DNA from: Butyrivibrio sp.
Lineage (GTDB): Bacteria; Bacillota; Clostridia; Lachnospirales; Lachnospiraceae
Direction of reading: 5' to 3'
NCBI GenBank assembly: GCA_017446685.1
Contig: JAFSQI010000035.1
Coordinates: 28,393 to 92,392 of the forward strand
Length of the DNA stretch: 64,000 nt
Shown here: positions 16,953-26,203 of the stretch, in pieces
Layout of the letters: each line of letters opens with the position of its first letter
Numbering within the stretch: position 1 is the first letter of the stretch
The notes under the pieces: model-generated
The model's input: only the letters and a program-made list of their open reading frames with translations
Told to the model about the DNA's origin: nothing
Databases searched by the model: none
Program-made: the position numbers and the translations under genes

Positions 16953-19556
16953 TCAATTATTATGGTTTGCTTTTGAAACTGCAACCAATTCATCATTTGA
17001 TACATCAAACTCTATAGTGTCATGAGGTTTGACATCATCTCTTAGAATGAGTTTAGCAGACAGTGTCTCAACATATTTCTGTATATATCTCTTAAGAGGA
17101 CGTGCACCGTAAATCGGATCATACGCATTATCTATGATATAATTCTTTGCTGCATCAGTAAGCTTTACGTTTATCTCTCTGTCTGACAAACGTCTGTTAA
17201 GATCATCAATAACAAGATCAACAATTCCGCCGATATTATCCTTTGTAAGAGGCTTGAACATAATAATCTCATCAAGTCTGTTCAAAAATTCAGGTCTGAA
17301 ATGTCCACGCAAGTCTTCCATGGTTGCCTTTTCAGCCTCTTCACTTATACTTCCATCATCCCTGATACCATCAAGAAGATACTGTGCCCCGATGTTGGAA
17401 GTCATGATCAGAATAGTATTCTTGAAATCTACAGTTCTTCCCTGGGAGTCTGTAATTCTTCCATCATCAAGTACCTGCAAAAGAATATTAAACACATCAG
17501 GATGTGCCTTCTCAATTTCATCAAAAAGAACTACCGCATATGGCTTTCTTCTTACAGCTTCAGTAAGCTGACCGCCCTCTTCATATCCAACATATCCGGG
17601 AGGCGCACCGATAAGACGTGACACACTGTATTTTTCCATATACTCACTCATGTCAATTCTTACCATGTTATTCTCATCATCAAAAAGTGCCTGTGCAAGA
17701 CTTTTAGCAAGTTCTGTTTTACCTACACCTGTAGGACCAAGGAACAGAAATGAACCAATAGGCTTAGTCGGGTCTTTTATTCCTGCCTTAGATCTCATGA
17801 TTGCCTCTGAAACCTTTACAACAGCGTCATCCTGTCCAATAACTCTCTGATGAAGCTCATCCGGAAGATGCAGAGTCTTGTTTCTCTCACTTTCAGTAAG
17901 CTTATTAACAGGTATTCCTGTCCATCTGCTGATTATTCCTGCAATTTCCTCATCCGAAACTCTTTCATGAACAAGCGTCGTATCGCCTTCCTTTTCTCGA
18001 GCCAAAGCCTCAGCCTCTTCAAGCTGTTTCTTCAAAGCAGGAAGCTTACCGTATTGAAGTTCACCCGCCTTTTCATAGTCTCCGTTTCTCTGAGCTATAG
18101 CAATCTCGGAATTAATAGTATCTATCTGCTCACGCATTGCAGCCAGCTTATCCACTGCCTCTTTTTCGTTGGACCACTGTGTCTTTCTGGTGTCGAACTC
18201 TTCCTTTAACTCAGCCAGCTCTTTTTGCAGATTGGCTAATCTCTCAACACTTAAGGAATCATCTTCCTTCTTAAGCGCAGCCTCCTCAATCTGGAGCTGC
18301 ATGATTTTTCTGTTGAGCTCATCAAGCTCGGCAGGCATTGAATCCATCTCGGTCTTAATAAGAGCACATGCCTCATCTACCAGGTCTATTGCCTTATCAG
18401 GAAGAAATCTGTCTGAAATATACCTGTTTGAAAGAACCGCAGCACTAACCAGTGCACTGTCCATTATCTTAACGCCATGGAAAACCTCATATCTTTCCTT
18501 GAGGCCACGAAGGATACTGATAGTGTCTTCAACTGTTGGCTCTTCCACCATAACAGGCTGGAAACGTCTCTCAAGCGCCGCATCCTTCTCAATATACTGT
18601 CTGTATTCATTAAGTGTTGTAGCACCGATACAGTGAAGTTCACCCCTTGCCAGCATAGGCTTTAGCATATTTCCGGCATCCATAGCGCCATCAGTTTTGC
18701 CTGCGCCAACAATAAGATGAAGCTCATCGATAAAAAGAATGATTTCTCCATCCGACTCCTTGACATCCTCAAGTACTGCCTTTAGTCTCTCTTCAAACTC
18801 ACCTCTGTACTTGGCTCCGGCAACAAGAGCCCCCATATCAAGGGAAAAGATCTTCTTATCCTTCAATGCAGTCGGCACATCACCACTTGCAATACGCTGA
18901 GCCAAAGCCTCAACTACTGCAGTCTTACCAACACCGGGCTCACCTATGAGCACTGGGTTGTTCTTGGACTTTCTGGACAATATTCTTATCACATTTCTGA
19001 TTTCTGTATCCCTGCCAATTACAGGATCAAGCTTTTGACGTTTTGCTTTTTCAACAAGCTCAGTTCCGTATTTATTCAAAGTGTCATATGTTGCCTCAGG
19101 ATTATCTGTAGTAACATTTCTGTTTCCTCTAACTTCCTGAAGCACCTGCAAAAACCTGTTTCTATCAATTCCAAACTCTCTGAGGATATCCTTAACTTCT
19201 CTGTTTGGCTTCTTGATAACAGCCATAAAAAGATGTTCTACCGACACATATGAATCACCAAGAGCCTTGGCCTCATCTTCAGCCGATAAAAGAGCTTTGT
19301 TAAGGTCTGCACCTACATAAGGCTGTCCTCCCTGAACCTTGGTTCTCTTGCCAATAGCCTGCTCAATCCTGTTTAAAAATGAATCTTTATCTATTCCCAT
19401 TTTCTCAACAAGTTTAGCTATAAGACTATCCTCTATAGTCATGAGCGCATATAAAAGATGTTCCTGTTCAATTTCCTGATTACCGTACTCTACAGCAATC
19501 TTCTCGCATCCCTGAACTGCTTCCATTGACTTCTGCGTAAACTTCTGTATATTCAT
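16953..19556 (-). CDS. clpB: ATP-dependent disaggregase ClpB
   Basis: 867-residue Hsp100 chaperone that extracts and refolds aggregated proteins together with DnaK. It shows the N-terminal repeat domain (1-145), NBD1 with Walker A GEPGVGKT and [13 protein letters not shown], the long coiled-coil middle domain (about 405-525) that separates ClpB from ClpA/ClpC, and NBD2 with Walker [42 protein letters not shown] and the C-terminal domain. The length is standard. TAGAGGAGG precedes the ATG, and a large hairpin ends four bases before that site. No CIRCE element was found upstream. Confidence 0.97.
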   Translation of the reverse strand: MNIQKFTQKSMEAVQGCEKIAVEYGNQEIEQEHLLYALMTIEDSLIAKLVEKMGIDKDSFLNRIEQAIGKRTKVQGGQPYVGADLNKALLSAEDEAKALGDSYVSVEHLFMAVIKKPNREVKDILREFGIDRNRFLQVLQEVRGNRNVTTDNPEATYDTLNKYGTELVEKAKRQKLDPVIGRDTEIRNVIRILSRKSKNNPVLIGEPGVGKTAVVEALAQRIASGDVPTALKDKKIFSLDMGALVAGAKYRGEFEERLKAVLEDVKESDGEIILFIDELHLIVGAGKTDGAMDAGNMLKPMLARGELHCIGATTLNEYRQYIEKDAALERRFQPVMVEEPTVEDTISILRGLKERYEVFHGVKIMDSALVSAAVLSNRYISDRFLPDKAIDLVDEACALIKTEMDSMPAELDELNRKIMQLQIEEAALKKEDDSLSVERLANLQKELAELKEEFDTRKTQWSNEKEAVDKLAAMREQIDTINSEIAIAQRNGDYEKAGELQYGKLPALKKQLEEAEALAREKEGDTTLVHERVSDEEIAGIISRWTGIPVNKLTESERNKTLHLPDELHQRVIGQDDAVVKVSEAIMRSKAGIKDPTKPIGSFLFLGPTGVGKTELAKSLAQALFDDENNMVRIDMSEYMEKYSVSRLIGAPPGYVGYEEGGQLTEAVRRKPYAVVLFDEIEKAHPDVFNILLQVLDDGRITDSQGRTVDFKNTILIMTSNIGAQYLLDGIRDDGSISEEAEKATMEDLRGHFRPEFLNRLDEIIMFKPLTKDNIGGIVDLVIDDLNRRLSDREINVKLTDAAKNYIIDNAYDPIYGARPLKRYIQKYVETLSAKLILRDDVKPHDTIEFDVSNDELVAVSKANHNN

Positions 19557-19574
19557 AATTTCCTCCTCTCTATC

Positions 19575-19651
19575 GACCTAAGGGGGTACCGCTTGCGGTG
19601 GATTCCTTAGGTCTGTCAATTTTTTCAGAATTGGCTTGACACTATCGTCAA
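19575..19651 (-). promoter_or_regulatory. clpB leader hairpin and upstream inverted repeat
   Basis: gacctaagg (19575-19583) and ccttaggtc (19605-19613) form a 9-bp stem whose loop contains a second small stem (accgc/gcggt). On the clpB mRNA it ends four bases before the GAGGAGG ribosome binding site. About 25 bp further upstream is the inverted repeat TTGAC-N6-GTCAA (19636-19651). These are candidates for a translation-controlling hairpin and for a stress-repressor site; neither matches CIRCE or a CtsR box. Confidence 0.5.
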
Positions 19652-19748
19652 ATCTATGGAAATCAAGTAGAAAACCGCACTGTCTTCTTACTCACCCACA
19701 TACAAAATTCTGCATAGCTGATTTAATTCATATAAACAACTTTACAAT

Positions 19749-19794
19749 AAAAGAATTGTTATTGTTGTTCTATTACAACTATAACAGTTCTTTT
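19749..19794 (-). terminator. Terminator of the corrinoid adenosyltransferase gene
   Basis: aaaagaattgttat (19749-19762) pairs with ataacagttctttt (19781-19794) at 13 of 14 positions, with inner pairs gttg/caac. It starts 9 bp after the stop codon and ends in a T-rich run on the minus strand. Confidence 0.8.
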
Positions 19795-19802
19795 ATTTAA
19801 TG

Positions 19803-20318
19803 TCAATATTCAATTCCTTTTCTTGCCTGAACTCCCTGATCATAAGGATGGCGCAGCTTTTCCATATTCGTTATATAGTCAGCCCTGCTTGCAAAAAACA
19901 TATCAGCATTTCTTCCTGTTATGACTATTTCCATTTCCTTAGGGCTGTTATCAATTAAAGACTCAAGCCTCTTTTTATCAATTATTCCATAATTATAGGG
20001 ATAAGTTGCTTCATCCAGAATAAGAACATCGCACTGACCATTCAAAATAAAAGTCTCAATTTCATCAAGAATCTTATTGTGAACTTCAGTATACGCTTTT
20101 GTCTGTTCTTCATTATTGGAATCATACCATCCAAGATCTTTATCGTTTCTTAGTACCACAACACCGGGAATATTACACAACACCGCTAGCTCAGAAGTAT
20201 CTCTACCTTTCATGAACTGTGCAAATACAACTTTTTTTCCCGCACCGGCAGCTCTAACCAAAAGGCCTATAGCTGCTGTGGTTTTTCCTTTTCCATCACC
20301 CATATATAAATGCAACAT
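19803..20318 (-). CDS. cobO: Corrinoid (cob(I)alamin) adenosyltransferase, CobA/BtuR type
   Basis: 171 residues. It moves the adenosyl group of ATP to the cobalt of a corrinoid, giving adenosylcobalamin. Family motifs are the P-loop MGDGKGKTTAAIG at the N-terminus (6-18), FAQFMKGR, ILDEATYPYNYG, VITGRNAD and the C-terminal RHPYDQGVQARKGIEY. The length is normal. The gene is 132 bp downstream of a gene for a MetH-activation-like protein, supporting a corrinoid link. No cobalamin riboswitch was recognised upstream. Confidence 0.93.
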   Translation of the reverse strand: MLHLYMGDGKGKTTAAIGLLVRAAGAGKKVVFAQFMKGRDTSELAVLCNIPGVVVLRNDKDLGWYDSNNEEQTKAYTEVHNKILDEIETFILNGQCDVLILDEATYPYNYGIIDKKRLESLIDNSPKEMEIVITGRNADMFFASRADYITNMEKLRHPYDQGVQARKGIEY

Positions 20319-20403
20319 TTTCTCTAATCCTCTTTCTATAGCAAAAATATGACTTCATGTGGACGATTTCTGTTTTTGCCCGCATGAATCTGGTACGTTT
20401 TCT

Positions 20404-20421
20404 GTTTTTCTGAAGAAAAAC
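20404..20421 (-). terminator. Possible weak terminator before the adenosyltransferase gene
   Basis: gtttttc-tgaa-gaaaaac (20404-20421) is a short perfect hairpin with A/T runs on both sides, 30 bp after the MetH-activation-like stop codon. The stem is nearly all A/T, so termination would be weak. Confidence 0.35.
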
Positions 20422-20450
20422 AAAAAACTATAACTTCAAGTAGCATTCTT

Positions 20451-21044
20451 CTATGCACGCCTAAGCTTACAGTTTTTTGCACCACAAAGTTCACATTTAT
20501 TATGCTTAATTATCTTTTCTTCATATAAAGGAACGCTGAAAACTACACTCTTTTTCGGTAATAATACGTATGCTTCGTTGAATATAACCTGTTTCTGTCC
20601 AAGTTTTGCCATAAGTCCCGGAAGATTTGATAACGGAAGGCGTGTATCTCCAACAAAAACATAGTCCCCTGGATTAAAGCCTGTAATTTCCATAAGCTTT
20701 TTATCAAGTTCATCATATGCAACGGACATAAGCTCAAGTCCAAGACAATCCATAATATAAGCTCTGTGTATATCTTCTTTTTTTAAAAAGCTATCCTGAA
20801 ATTCATCAAAAGCCTGCCCCAGCGTCAACACCACCAATGCCTTCTTAGCAGGCCCCTTCTCATCCCATTCAGACTCAAAATCAGCTTCTTCAAGCACATA
20901 ATGAAACTGAGCGTGTACTCTCGGAAGCAATTGTCTGCTCAGCCTGATTATTTCTTTTTCATCATCTTTATTAAAATGATATCGCTTGATGAAATCCTGT
21001 ACACAAGCTTCATCAAGCGATATTTTCAGCGGAATAAAATTCAT
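20451..21044 (-). CDS. MetH activation-domain-like protein
   Basis: 197 residues that resemble the activation domain of cobalamin-dependent methionine synthase as found in separate clostridial proteins. The middle GLELMSVAYDELDKKL, the turn FVGDTRLPLSNLPGLMAKLG, the late LLPKKSVVFSVPL (compare PSKSV in that domain) and the C-terminal cysteine set Cys184-x2-Cys187-x4-Cys192 followed by RR fit this pattern. It would bind S-adenosylmethionine and help to reduce or reactivate a corrinoid protein. It overlaps the DUF308 gene by four bases (ATGA) and precedes the corrinoid adenosyltransferase. The assignment is by pattern and not certain. Confidence 0.6.
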   Translation of the reverse strand: MNFIPLKISLDEACVQDFIKRYHFNKDDEKEIIRLSRQLLPRVHAQFHYVLEEADFESEWDEKGPAKKALVVLTLGQAFDEFQDSFLKKEDIHRAYIMDCLGLELMSVAYDELDKKLMEITGFNPGDYVFVGDTRLPLSNLPGLMAKLGQKQVIFNEAYVLLPKKSVVFSVPLYEEKIIKHNKCELCGAKNCKLRRA

Positions 21045-21646
21045 CTTCCTCTTTTTTCCTCTACTACGACAGCCTCTGAATCGATTGCATTTTCTTCCTG
21101 CTGCTTCTCTTTTACATATTTAGCAACTCTGCTGATGGTCCAGAGATTTGAACCACCATCTATGATAAGAAATACGCCAATTAACGTTACAATAATATTC
21201 TTGATAAATGTAGGCTCAAGCAAAAGAACAATTCCCATTCCAACAGTTATTACCGCAAACAAAAGTGAGAATGACCAGTATCCATACTTACTTCTCATAA
21301 GTGTTATAGTCTGCCACAGGTTCAAAATACCACTAAGGAGAATAAAGACACCAAAGAGCTTAGGGATAAAATCAGTAAATGTATCAGGATTTATGAAAAT
21401 CCAGACACCTACTGCCGCAATTATTATTCCTATACCAAAACCGGTAGACGATACTACATTTCGATCTTTGCGAAGAAAATATGAAATAACTGTCACGACT
21501 CCAACAAGGACCAATAATGCAGCCAGTGCCCTTGCCACAAGCCTGATGCTGTCTCCTGTCCAAATGATTAAAACAACACCTATTATGATGGTCAGAATTG
21601 CCTGAATACAATAACTAAATGTTTTGTTCTTTAGTAAGTCCTTCAT
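21041..21646 (-). CDS. DUF308 (HdeD-like) membrane protein
   Basis: 201 residues with about six transmembrane segments arranged as repeated helix pairs (ILTIIIGVVLIIW, ALAALLVLVGVVTVIS, GIGIIIAAVGVWIF, LFGVFILLSGILNLWQ, LFAVITVGMGIVLLL, IIVTLIGVFLIIDGGSNLW), the layout of DUF308/HdeD proteins. A charged tail of about 25 residues follows. HdeD is linked to acid resistance in E. coli; here the role is unknown. GGAGGGG precedes the ATG. The stop overlaps the next start by four bases, so it is translationally coupled to the MetH-activation-like gene. Confidence 0.85.
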   Translation of the reverse strand: MKDLLKNKTFSYCIQAILTIIIGVVLIIWTGDSIRLVARALAALLVLVGVVTVISYFLRKDRNVVSSTGFGIGIIIAAVGVWIFINPDTFTDFIPKLFGVFILLSGILNLWQTITLMRSKYGYWSFSLLFAVITVGMGIVLLLEPTFIKNIIVTLIGVFLIIDGGSNLWTISRVAKYVKEKQQEENAIDSEAVVVEEKRGR

Positions 21647-21709
21647 TATTCCCCTCCATTTTTATGACATAATCCTTTTTTAATTGCCAGATGCTGCGCA
21701 GTTTTATGC

Positions 21710-21771
21710 GTAAATTCACGTTACAATTCAGATGGCAGCTTTAGCCGACAAATGAATTGTATCGAATTTAC
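21710..21771. repeat. Small palindromic element with TTACAATTCA arms
   Basis: The arms at 21710-21730 and 21753-21771 pair almost completely (gtaaattc and acaattca with their complements). The inner ends read TTACAATTCAGATGGCAGC and, on the other strand, TACAATTCATTTGTCGGC. Both resemble the TTACAATTCAGTTGTCAGCC end of the longer elements at 29.1 and 63.8 kb. It lies right at the stop codon of engB and may also act as its terminator. Confidence 0.55.
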
Positions 21772-22364
21772 TCTCTGTACTGTGCAAGAAGTTCATCCAT
21801 ATAATCATAAATTTCCTGTCTGCCCTCTTTGCTTAAAGCAGAATATGGGAAAATCTTTATCTCTTCAGGAAGTCCAAGACCATTTCTTAACATATTAATG
21901 TGTGACTCGCGCTGAGACTTTTTAAGCTTATCGAGCTTTGTTGCTATTATAACCGGCTGAAATCCCTGATGAACTATCCACTTATACATTTGAACATCGT
22001 TAGCAGATGGTTCGTGCCTTATATCTATAAGCAAAAAAACTCTAAGTAGCTGCCTGGAGGTATGAAGATAATTTTCAATCATTTTTCCCCACTGCTCTTT
22101 AGTTTTCTGTGATACTCTAGCAAAACCATAACCGGGAAGATCCACAAGGTAAAACTCATCATTTATATTATAATAGTTGATTGTCTGAGTTTTTCCAGGT
22201 TCCTGCGAAGTTCTAGCATAATTTTTGCGATTCATTAGACCGTTGATAAGTGAACTCTTACCTACATTACTCTTACCCGCGAAAGCAAATTCCGGATGAG
22301 GATTATCCGGCAAAGTACTTGTTATTCCACAAACTGTTTCCAAATTTACGTTTTTTATAACCAT
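21768..22364 (-). CDS. engB: Ribosome biogenesis GTP-binding protein EngB/YsxC
   Basis: 198 residues from the ATG at 22364; an upstream TTG in frame is less likely, because family members begin at MxIKNVxL. TRAFAC GTPase needed for assembly of the 50S subunit. Motifs are G1 GKSNVGKSSLI, G2 region ARTSQEPGKTQTINYY, G3 DLPGYG, G4 ATKLDK and G5 YSAL. The length is standard. It follows clpX on the same strand, the usual tig-clpP-clpX-engB order of Firmicutes although without lon, and is separated from clpX by a terminator-like hairpin. Confidence 0.96.
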   Translation of the reverse strand: MVIKNVNLETVCGITSTLPDNPHPEFAFAGKSNVGKSSLINGLMNRKNYARTSQEPGKTQTINYYNINDEFYLVDLPGYGFARVSQKTKEQWGKMIENYLHTSRQLLRVFLLIDIRHEPSANDVQMYKWIVHQGFQPVIIATKLDKLKKSQRESHINMLRNGLGLPEEIKIFPYSALSKEGRQEIYDYMDELLAQYRE

Positions 22365-22417
22365 GTTTTCCAACTTTCCTGTAGCTTTTCACTAACTTGA
22401 TTGCAATATGCACAAAA

Positions 22418-22445
22418 CGCCAAACAGCATAACTGCCATTTGGCG
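22418..22445 (-). terminator. Terminator between clpX and engB
   Basis: cgccaaa (22418-22424) and tttggcg (22439-22445) form a hairpin that on the minus strand is followed by TTTTG. It may attenuate rather than fully stop transcription from clpX into engB. Confidence 0.7.
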
Positions 22446-22454
22446 CAAAAAACA

Positions 22455-23723
22455 TTATTTAGCCTGTTTTAATTTCTTTTGATCACCGTGAACAAGAAGC
22501 GGTTTGCTGTCTCCATCAACTGATGCATCAGTAATAACACATTCAGTAATAGAATTATCAGATGGAATTTCGTACATTACATCCATCATAGTCTTTTCCA
22601 TGATAGAACGAAGTCCACGCGCTCCTGTCTCTCTCTCATAAGCCATCTCAGCTATTTTATGTACAGCTTCATCTTCAAATGTCAGCTTGACATCATCAAA
22701 ATCAAACAGCTTCTGATACTGCTTAACAAGAGCATTTTTAGGCTCAGTAAGGATTCTGATAAGTGCTTCCTTGGACAATCCCTCCAGAGTAACAGTAATC
22801 GGAACTCGTCCTACAAATTCAGGGATAAGACCAAATTTTACAAGATCCTGAGTTGTCACTTCCTTGAGAACTTCACCGATTTCTCTCTCAGATTTATCAG
22901 CTATTTCTGCATTAAATCCTATGGAGTTGCGATCAAGTCTTGCTTCTACAATTTTATCAAGTCCATCAAAAGCTCCGCCACAGATAAACAGAATATTGCT
23001 GGTATCTATCTGAATAAGTTCCTGATGAGGATGCTTTCTTCCACCCTGAGGAGGAACACTGGCAATAGTACCTTCAACAATCTTAAGAAGTGCCTGCTGT
23101 ACACCTTCACCTGAAACATCTCTTGTAATTGAGACATTCTCGCTCTTTTTAGTAATCTTATCTATTTCATCAATGTATACGATGCCATACTGAGCACGCT
23201 CAATATCATAATCAGCATTCTGAATCAATTTCAGCAAGATGTTCTCGACATCTTCACCAACATAGCCTGCCTCGGTAAGTGTAGTAGCATCTGCAATAGC
23301 AAAAGGAACATTTATAATCTTAGCCAGAGTTTGTGCAAGATATGTCTTACCGGAACCTGTAGGTCCAATCATAATAATATTGCTCTTCTGGAGCTCTACC
23401 TCATTCTTGTCATCATTCTTAGGTGCAAGAACTCTCTTATAATGATTATAAACAGAAACTGCAAGAACCTTCTTGGCTTCGTCCTGTCCTATTACATACT
23501 CATCAAGGAAATTTCTGATTTCAACAGGCTTTAAGAGATTTATCTGCTGATCCTTGCCGCTGACAGGTTCATCCTCAAATTCTTCCTCAATGATGTCTGC
23601 ACATATATCAACACACTCATCGCAAATATATACTCCCGAAGGACCTGCTATTAACTTTTTTACCTGATCCTGTGTCTTGTTACAAAAAGAGCACCTGATC
23701 TCACCGGAATTTTTTCCTGCCAT
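22455..23723 (-). CDS. clpX: ATP-dependent Clp protease ATP-binding subunit ClpX
   Basis: 422-residue AAA+ unfoldase that feeds substrates to ClpP. The N-terminal zinc-binding domain has [10 protein letters not shown] and CDECVDIC (Cys12, Cys15, Cys34, Cys37 region). Walker A is [12 protein letters not shown], Walker [11 protein letters not shown], the pore loop GYVGED, the ClpP-contacting loop lies in the IGF-type stretch SIGFNAEI, and sensor 2 is [10 protein letters not shown]. The length is normal. AGAGGAAA precedes the ATG. The gene follows clpP by 30 bp, one transcript. Confidence 0.98.
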   Translation of the reverse strand: MAGKNSGEIRCSFCNKTQDQVKKLIAGPSGVYICDECVDICADIIEEEFEDEPVSGKDQQINLLKPVEIRNFLDEYVIGQDEAKKVLAVSVYNHYKRVLAPKNDDKNEVELQKSNIIMIGPTGSGKTYLAQTLAKIINVPFAIADATTLTEAGYVGEDVENILLKLIQNADYDIERAQYGIVYIDEIDKITKKSENVSITRDVSGEGVQQALLKIVEGTIASVPPQGGRKHPHQELIQIDTSNILFICGGAFDGLDKIVEARLDRNSIGFNAEIADKSEREIGEVLKEVTTQDLVKFGLIPEFVGRVPITVTLEGLSKEALIRILTEPKNALVKQYQKLFDFDDVKLTFEDEAVHKIAEMAYERETGARGLRSIMEKTMMDVMYEIPSDNSITECVITDASVDGDSKPLLVHGDQKKLKQAK

Positions 23724-23753
23724 TATTTTTCCTCTTTAATAGTTACAACTCTA

Positions 23754-24356
23754 TTACTTTTCTTCTTTTTCTCTTGGACGGTTCTCAACAATTGAATCAA
23801 TAAGACCATAATCAAGCGCTTCCTGAGCTGAAAGCCAGTTGTCACGCTCTGTATCTGCAGCAACCTGTTCATAGGTCTTGCCTGTGTTTGCTGCAAGCAT
23901 TCTGTTCATCTTTTCCTTTGTCTTCAGAATATGCTTGGCTGCAATCTCGATTTCAGTAGCCTGTCCCTGTGTTCCTCCAAGCGGCTGATGAATCATTACT
24001 TCAGCATTTGGAAGAGCCATTCTCTTGCCCTTAGCACCGCCTGCAAGAAGGAAAGCTCCCATGCTGGCTGCCATACCGATACAAATTGTGCTGACATCAC
24101 ACTTGATATAATTCATGGTATCATAAATAGCCATACCGGAAGAAATCTCTCCACCAGGGCTGTTGATGTACATATGGATATCCTTGTTAGGATCCTCAGC
24201 TTCAAGGAACAAAAGCTGTGCAACTATAGTACTGGCAGAAGCAGCATTAACCTCTTCTCCCAAAAATACAATTCTCTCTTTTAAAAGACGTGAATAAATA
24301 TCATATGATCTCTCTCCACGGCTTGTCTGCTCAATGACGTAAGGTATTAAACTCAT
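23754..24356 (-). CDS. clpP: ATP-dependent Clp protease proteolytic subunit ClpP
   Basis: 200-residue serine peptidase that forms the tetradecameric chamber of ClpXP. The catalytic Ser98 is in [11 protein letters not shown], His123 in MIHQPLGG and the Asp in TERDNW near 172. The N-terminal [21 protein letters not shown] is typical. GGAAAGGAAG precedes the ATG. A good sigma-A promoter lies about 55 bp upstream, so clpP-clpX is one unit separate from tig. Confidence 0.98.
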   Translation of the reverse strand: MSLIPYVIEQTSRGERSYDIYSRLLKERIVFLGEEVNAASASTIVAQLLFLEAEDPNKDIHMYINSPGGEISSGMAIYDTMNYIKCDVSTICIGMAASMGAFLLAGGAKGKRMALPNAEVMIHQPLGGTQGQATEIEIAAKHILKTKEKMNRMLAANTGKTYEQVAADTERDNWLSAQEALDYGLIDSIVENRPREKEEK

Positions 24357-24410
24357 GTTATACTTCCTTTCCTGATATCTATCGTCTAAAACTCAAAATA
24401 TCACTTTTAT

Positions 24411-24440
24411 ATTATAAGGCTAAATAAGTTTTTTTATCAA
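24411..24440 (-). promoter_or_regulatory. Promoter of clpP-clpX
   Basis: On the minus strand TTGATA (24435-24440) and TATAAT (24411-24416) are 18 bp apart. No CtsR-type GGTCAAA box is visible next to it. Confidence 0.7.
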
Positions 24441-24504
24441 GTTATAATATGTCACAATTAAATTTAGGTCAACCATTTCAATTATTAATTTTTTATAAAA
24501 TCAA

Positions 24505-24532
24505 AGCCCGATACATTTTCATGTACCGGGCT
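24505..24532 (-). terminator. Terminator of tig
   Basis: agcccgatacat (24505-24516) and atgtaccgggct (24521-24532) pair with one mismatch; on the minus strand a T-rich run follows (TTTGATTTT). Confidence 0.85.
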
Positions 24533-24582
24533 CAATATTTAAAACAGATTATTATGCTGACTCATTGTTAAAAACGATGTAA

Positions 24583-26034
24583 TCAAGCCTCTTCTTCTGT
24601 CTTCTTCTTTCTTGTTGTCTTCTTTGGCTTCTCTTCAGCCTCTGCCTCTTCTTCTGTCTTCTTCTTTCTTGTTGTCTTCTTTGGCTTTTCTTCTGTCTCA
24701 GCCTCAGCGTCATCAGCCTTCTTAGCTGCCTTCTTTGTCTTCTTCTCAGCAACTTCCTTAACATTCTCTACGATGAAGTCTGCTGCCTTCTGTACAGCAA
24801 GATCCTTACGCATTGTCTTAAGCTCTGACTCAGGCATGAGCTCCTTAAGCTTAGCAACATCCATCTTGTACTGATCAGCCATCTTCTTAAGTTCTTCTTC
24901 GAACTCTTCATCGCTGATTGTGATATTCTCTGCTGCAGCAACTGCTTCAAGAACAAGTCTTGCCTGGATTCTCTCGATAGCCTGTGGCTTAACCTGCTCG
25001 ATCATCTTATCTACAGTATTTCCTGTATACTGAAGGTACTGATCAATGTTCATTCCCTGCATCTGAAGTCTCTGAGCAAACTCGTTAACGATCTGTCTCT
25101 GCTGAGTCTCAACCATAGCCTCTGGAAGCTCCATCTCTGAATCTTCGATAACAGCCTTAACTACAAGATCTTCTCTCTTAGCCTTCTCTTCTTTTGTCTT
25201 TCTGTCAACAAGCTTCTTCTTAACATCTTCCTTGTACTCAGCAAGTGTATCAAAATCAGAAACATCACTTGCAAACTCATCGTTGAGTTCAGGAAGCTCT
25301 TTAGCCTTGATAGCCTTAACTGTGCACTTGAATGTTGCATCCTTGCCTGCAAGATCTTCTGCCTGATAATCCTCAGGGAACTTAACGTTTACTTCACCCT
25401 CTTTACCGATTTCGAAGCCAACAAGCTGATCTTCGAATCCAGGAATGAAAGCACCTGAACCGATTGTAAGAGGATAATCTGTGCCCTTTCCACCCTGGAA
25501 AGCAACACCATCAACAAATCCTTCAAAATCAAGTGTTACGATATCGTCTACCTGAACTGCTCTGTCTGTTACGTCAACAGTTCTTGCGTTTGTATTTCTC
25601 TGCTTGTCGATTTCTGCATCAACATCCTCATCTGTAACGTCGATGTCCATCTTAGGAGCCTCAACTCCCTTATATTTTCCAAGCTTAACCGGAGGCTTAA
25701 GAGCTACTTCTGCAGTGAAGATAAAGTCACTTCCTGCCTCAAGCTGCTCTACATCAATCTTAGGAGATGATACAACATCTTCTCCGCACTCCTCAACAGC
25801 CTTAGGATACTCTGCCTCAATAAGCTCGTTGGCAGCATCCTCATAGAATACTCCCTTACCATACATCTGCTCGATCATCTTACGAGGAGCCTTGCCCTTA
25901 CGGAATCCTGGGATCTGGATCTTTCCCTTGTTTTTCTGATAAGCATTCTGAATGGCCTTCTCAAGCTGCTCTGCAGATACTGTGATTTTAAGCTTTGCCA
26001 TGCTCTTCTCAAGCTTCTCTACTGTTACGCTCAT
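24583..26034 (-). CDS. tig: Trigger factor with repeated charged tail
   Basis: 483-residue ribosome-associated folding chaperone. The ribosome-binding signature is IPGFRKGKAPRKMI near residues 41-54. The FKBP-type prolyl isomerase domain (about 150-250) contains VTLDFEGFVDGVAF and IGSGAFIPGFEDQLVG; the helical C-domain follows to about 430. The last 50 residues are an extra Lys/Glu/Thr-rich tail (starting EKKTKKAAKKADDAE) that contains EEKPKKTTRKKKTEEEA twice in tandem; standard trigger factors end before it. TAGGAGGAA precedes the ATG. Upstream of clpP on the same strand, as usual. Confidence 0.97.
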   Translation of the reverse strand: MSVTVEKLEKSMAKLKITVSAEQLEKAIQNAYQKNKGKIQIPGFRKGKAPRKMIEQMYGKGVFYEDAANELIEAEYPKAVEECGEDVVSSPKIDVEQLEAGSDFIFTAEVALKPPVKLGKYKGVEAPKMDIDVTDEDVDAEIDKQRNTNARTVDVTDRAVQVDDIVTLDFEGFVDGVAFQGGKGTDYPLTIGSGAFIPGFEDQLVGFEIGKEGEVNVKFPEDYQAEDLAGKDATFKCTVKAIKAKELPELNDEFASDVSDFDTLAEYKEDVKKKLVDRKTKEEKAKREDLVVKAVIEDSEMELPEAMVETQQRQIVNEFAQRLQMQGMNIDQYLQYTGNTVDKMIEQVKPQAIERIQARLVLEAVAAAENITISDEEFEEELKKMADQYKMDVAKLKELMPESELKTMRKDLAVQKAADFIVENVKEVAEKKTKKAAKKADDAEAETEEKPKKTTRKKKTEEEAEAEEKPKKTTRKKKTEEEA

Positions 26035-26165
26035 GTTACTCTTGTTTCCTCCTAAAAATGTTTATATGTAGAATCACCTGCTTACACCGCAGGCAATCCC
26101 TATTTCATACTGTTAAAATTCTTTATACACAGTATTACACGCCGTAAAGGCGCAATCGCTTTCAG

Positions 26166-26171
26166 ATTATA
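26166..26171 (-). promoter_or_regulatory. Likely -10 box of the tig promoter
   Basis: TATAAT on the minus strand, about 130 bp upstream of the tig start. No clear -35 was seen. The 5' leader contains small inverted repeats (cctgc/gcagg and atactg/cagtat). Confidence 0.45.
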
Positions 26172-26203
26172 TCATAGTAAAATGTTTTTTTCCACACATT
26201 TTT

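Noticed and set aside
20319-20450. Cobalamin riboswitch in front of the corrinoid adenosyltransferase gene
   Set aside because: The gap is only 132 bp and no B12-box-like sequence was found.
24552-24764. Arg/Gln-rich open frame at the tig end
   Set aside because: Frame-shifted reading of the repeated Lys/Glu-coding tail of trigger factor.
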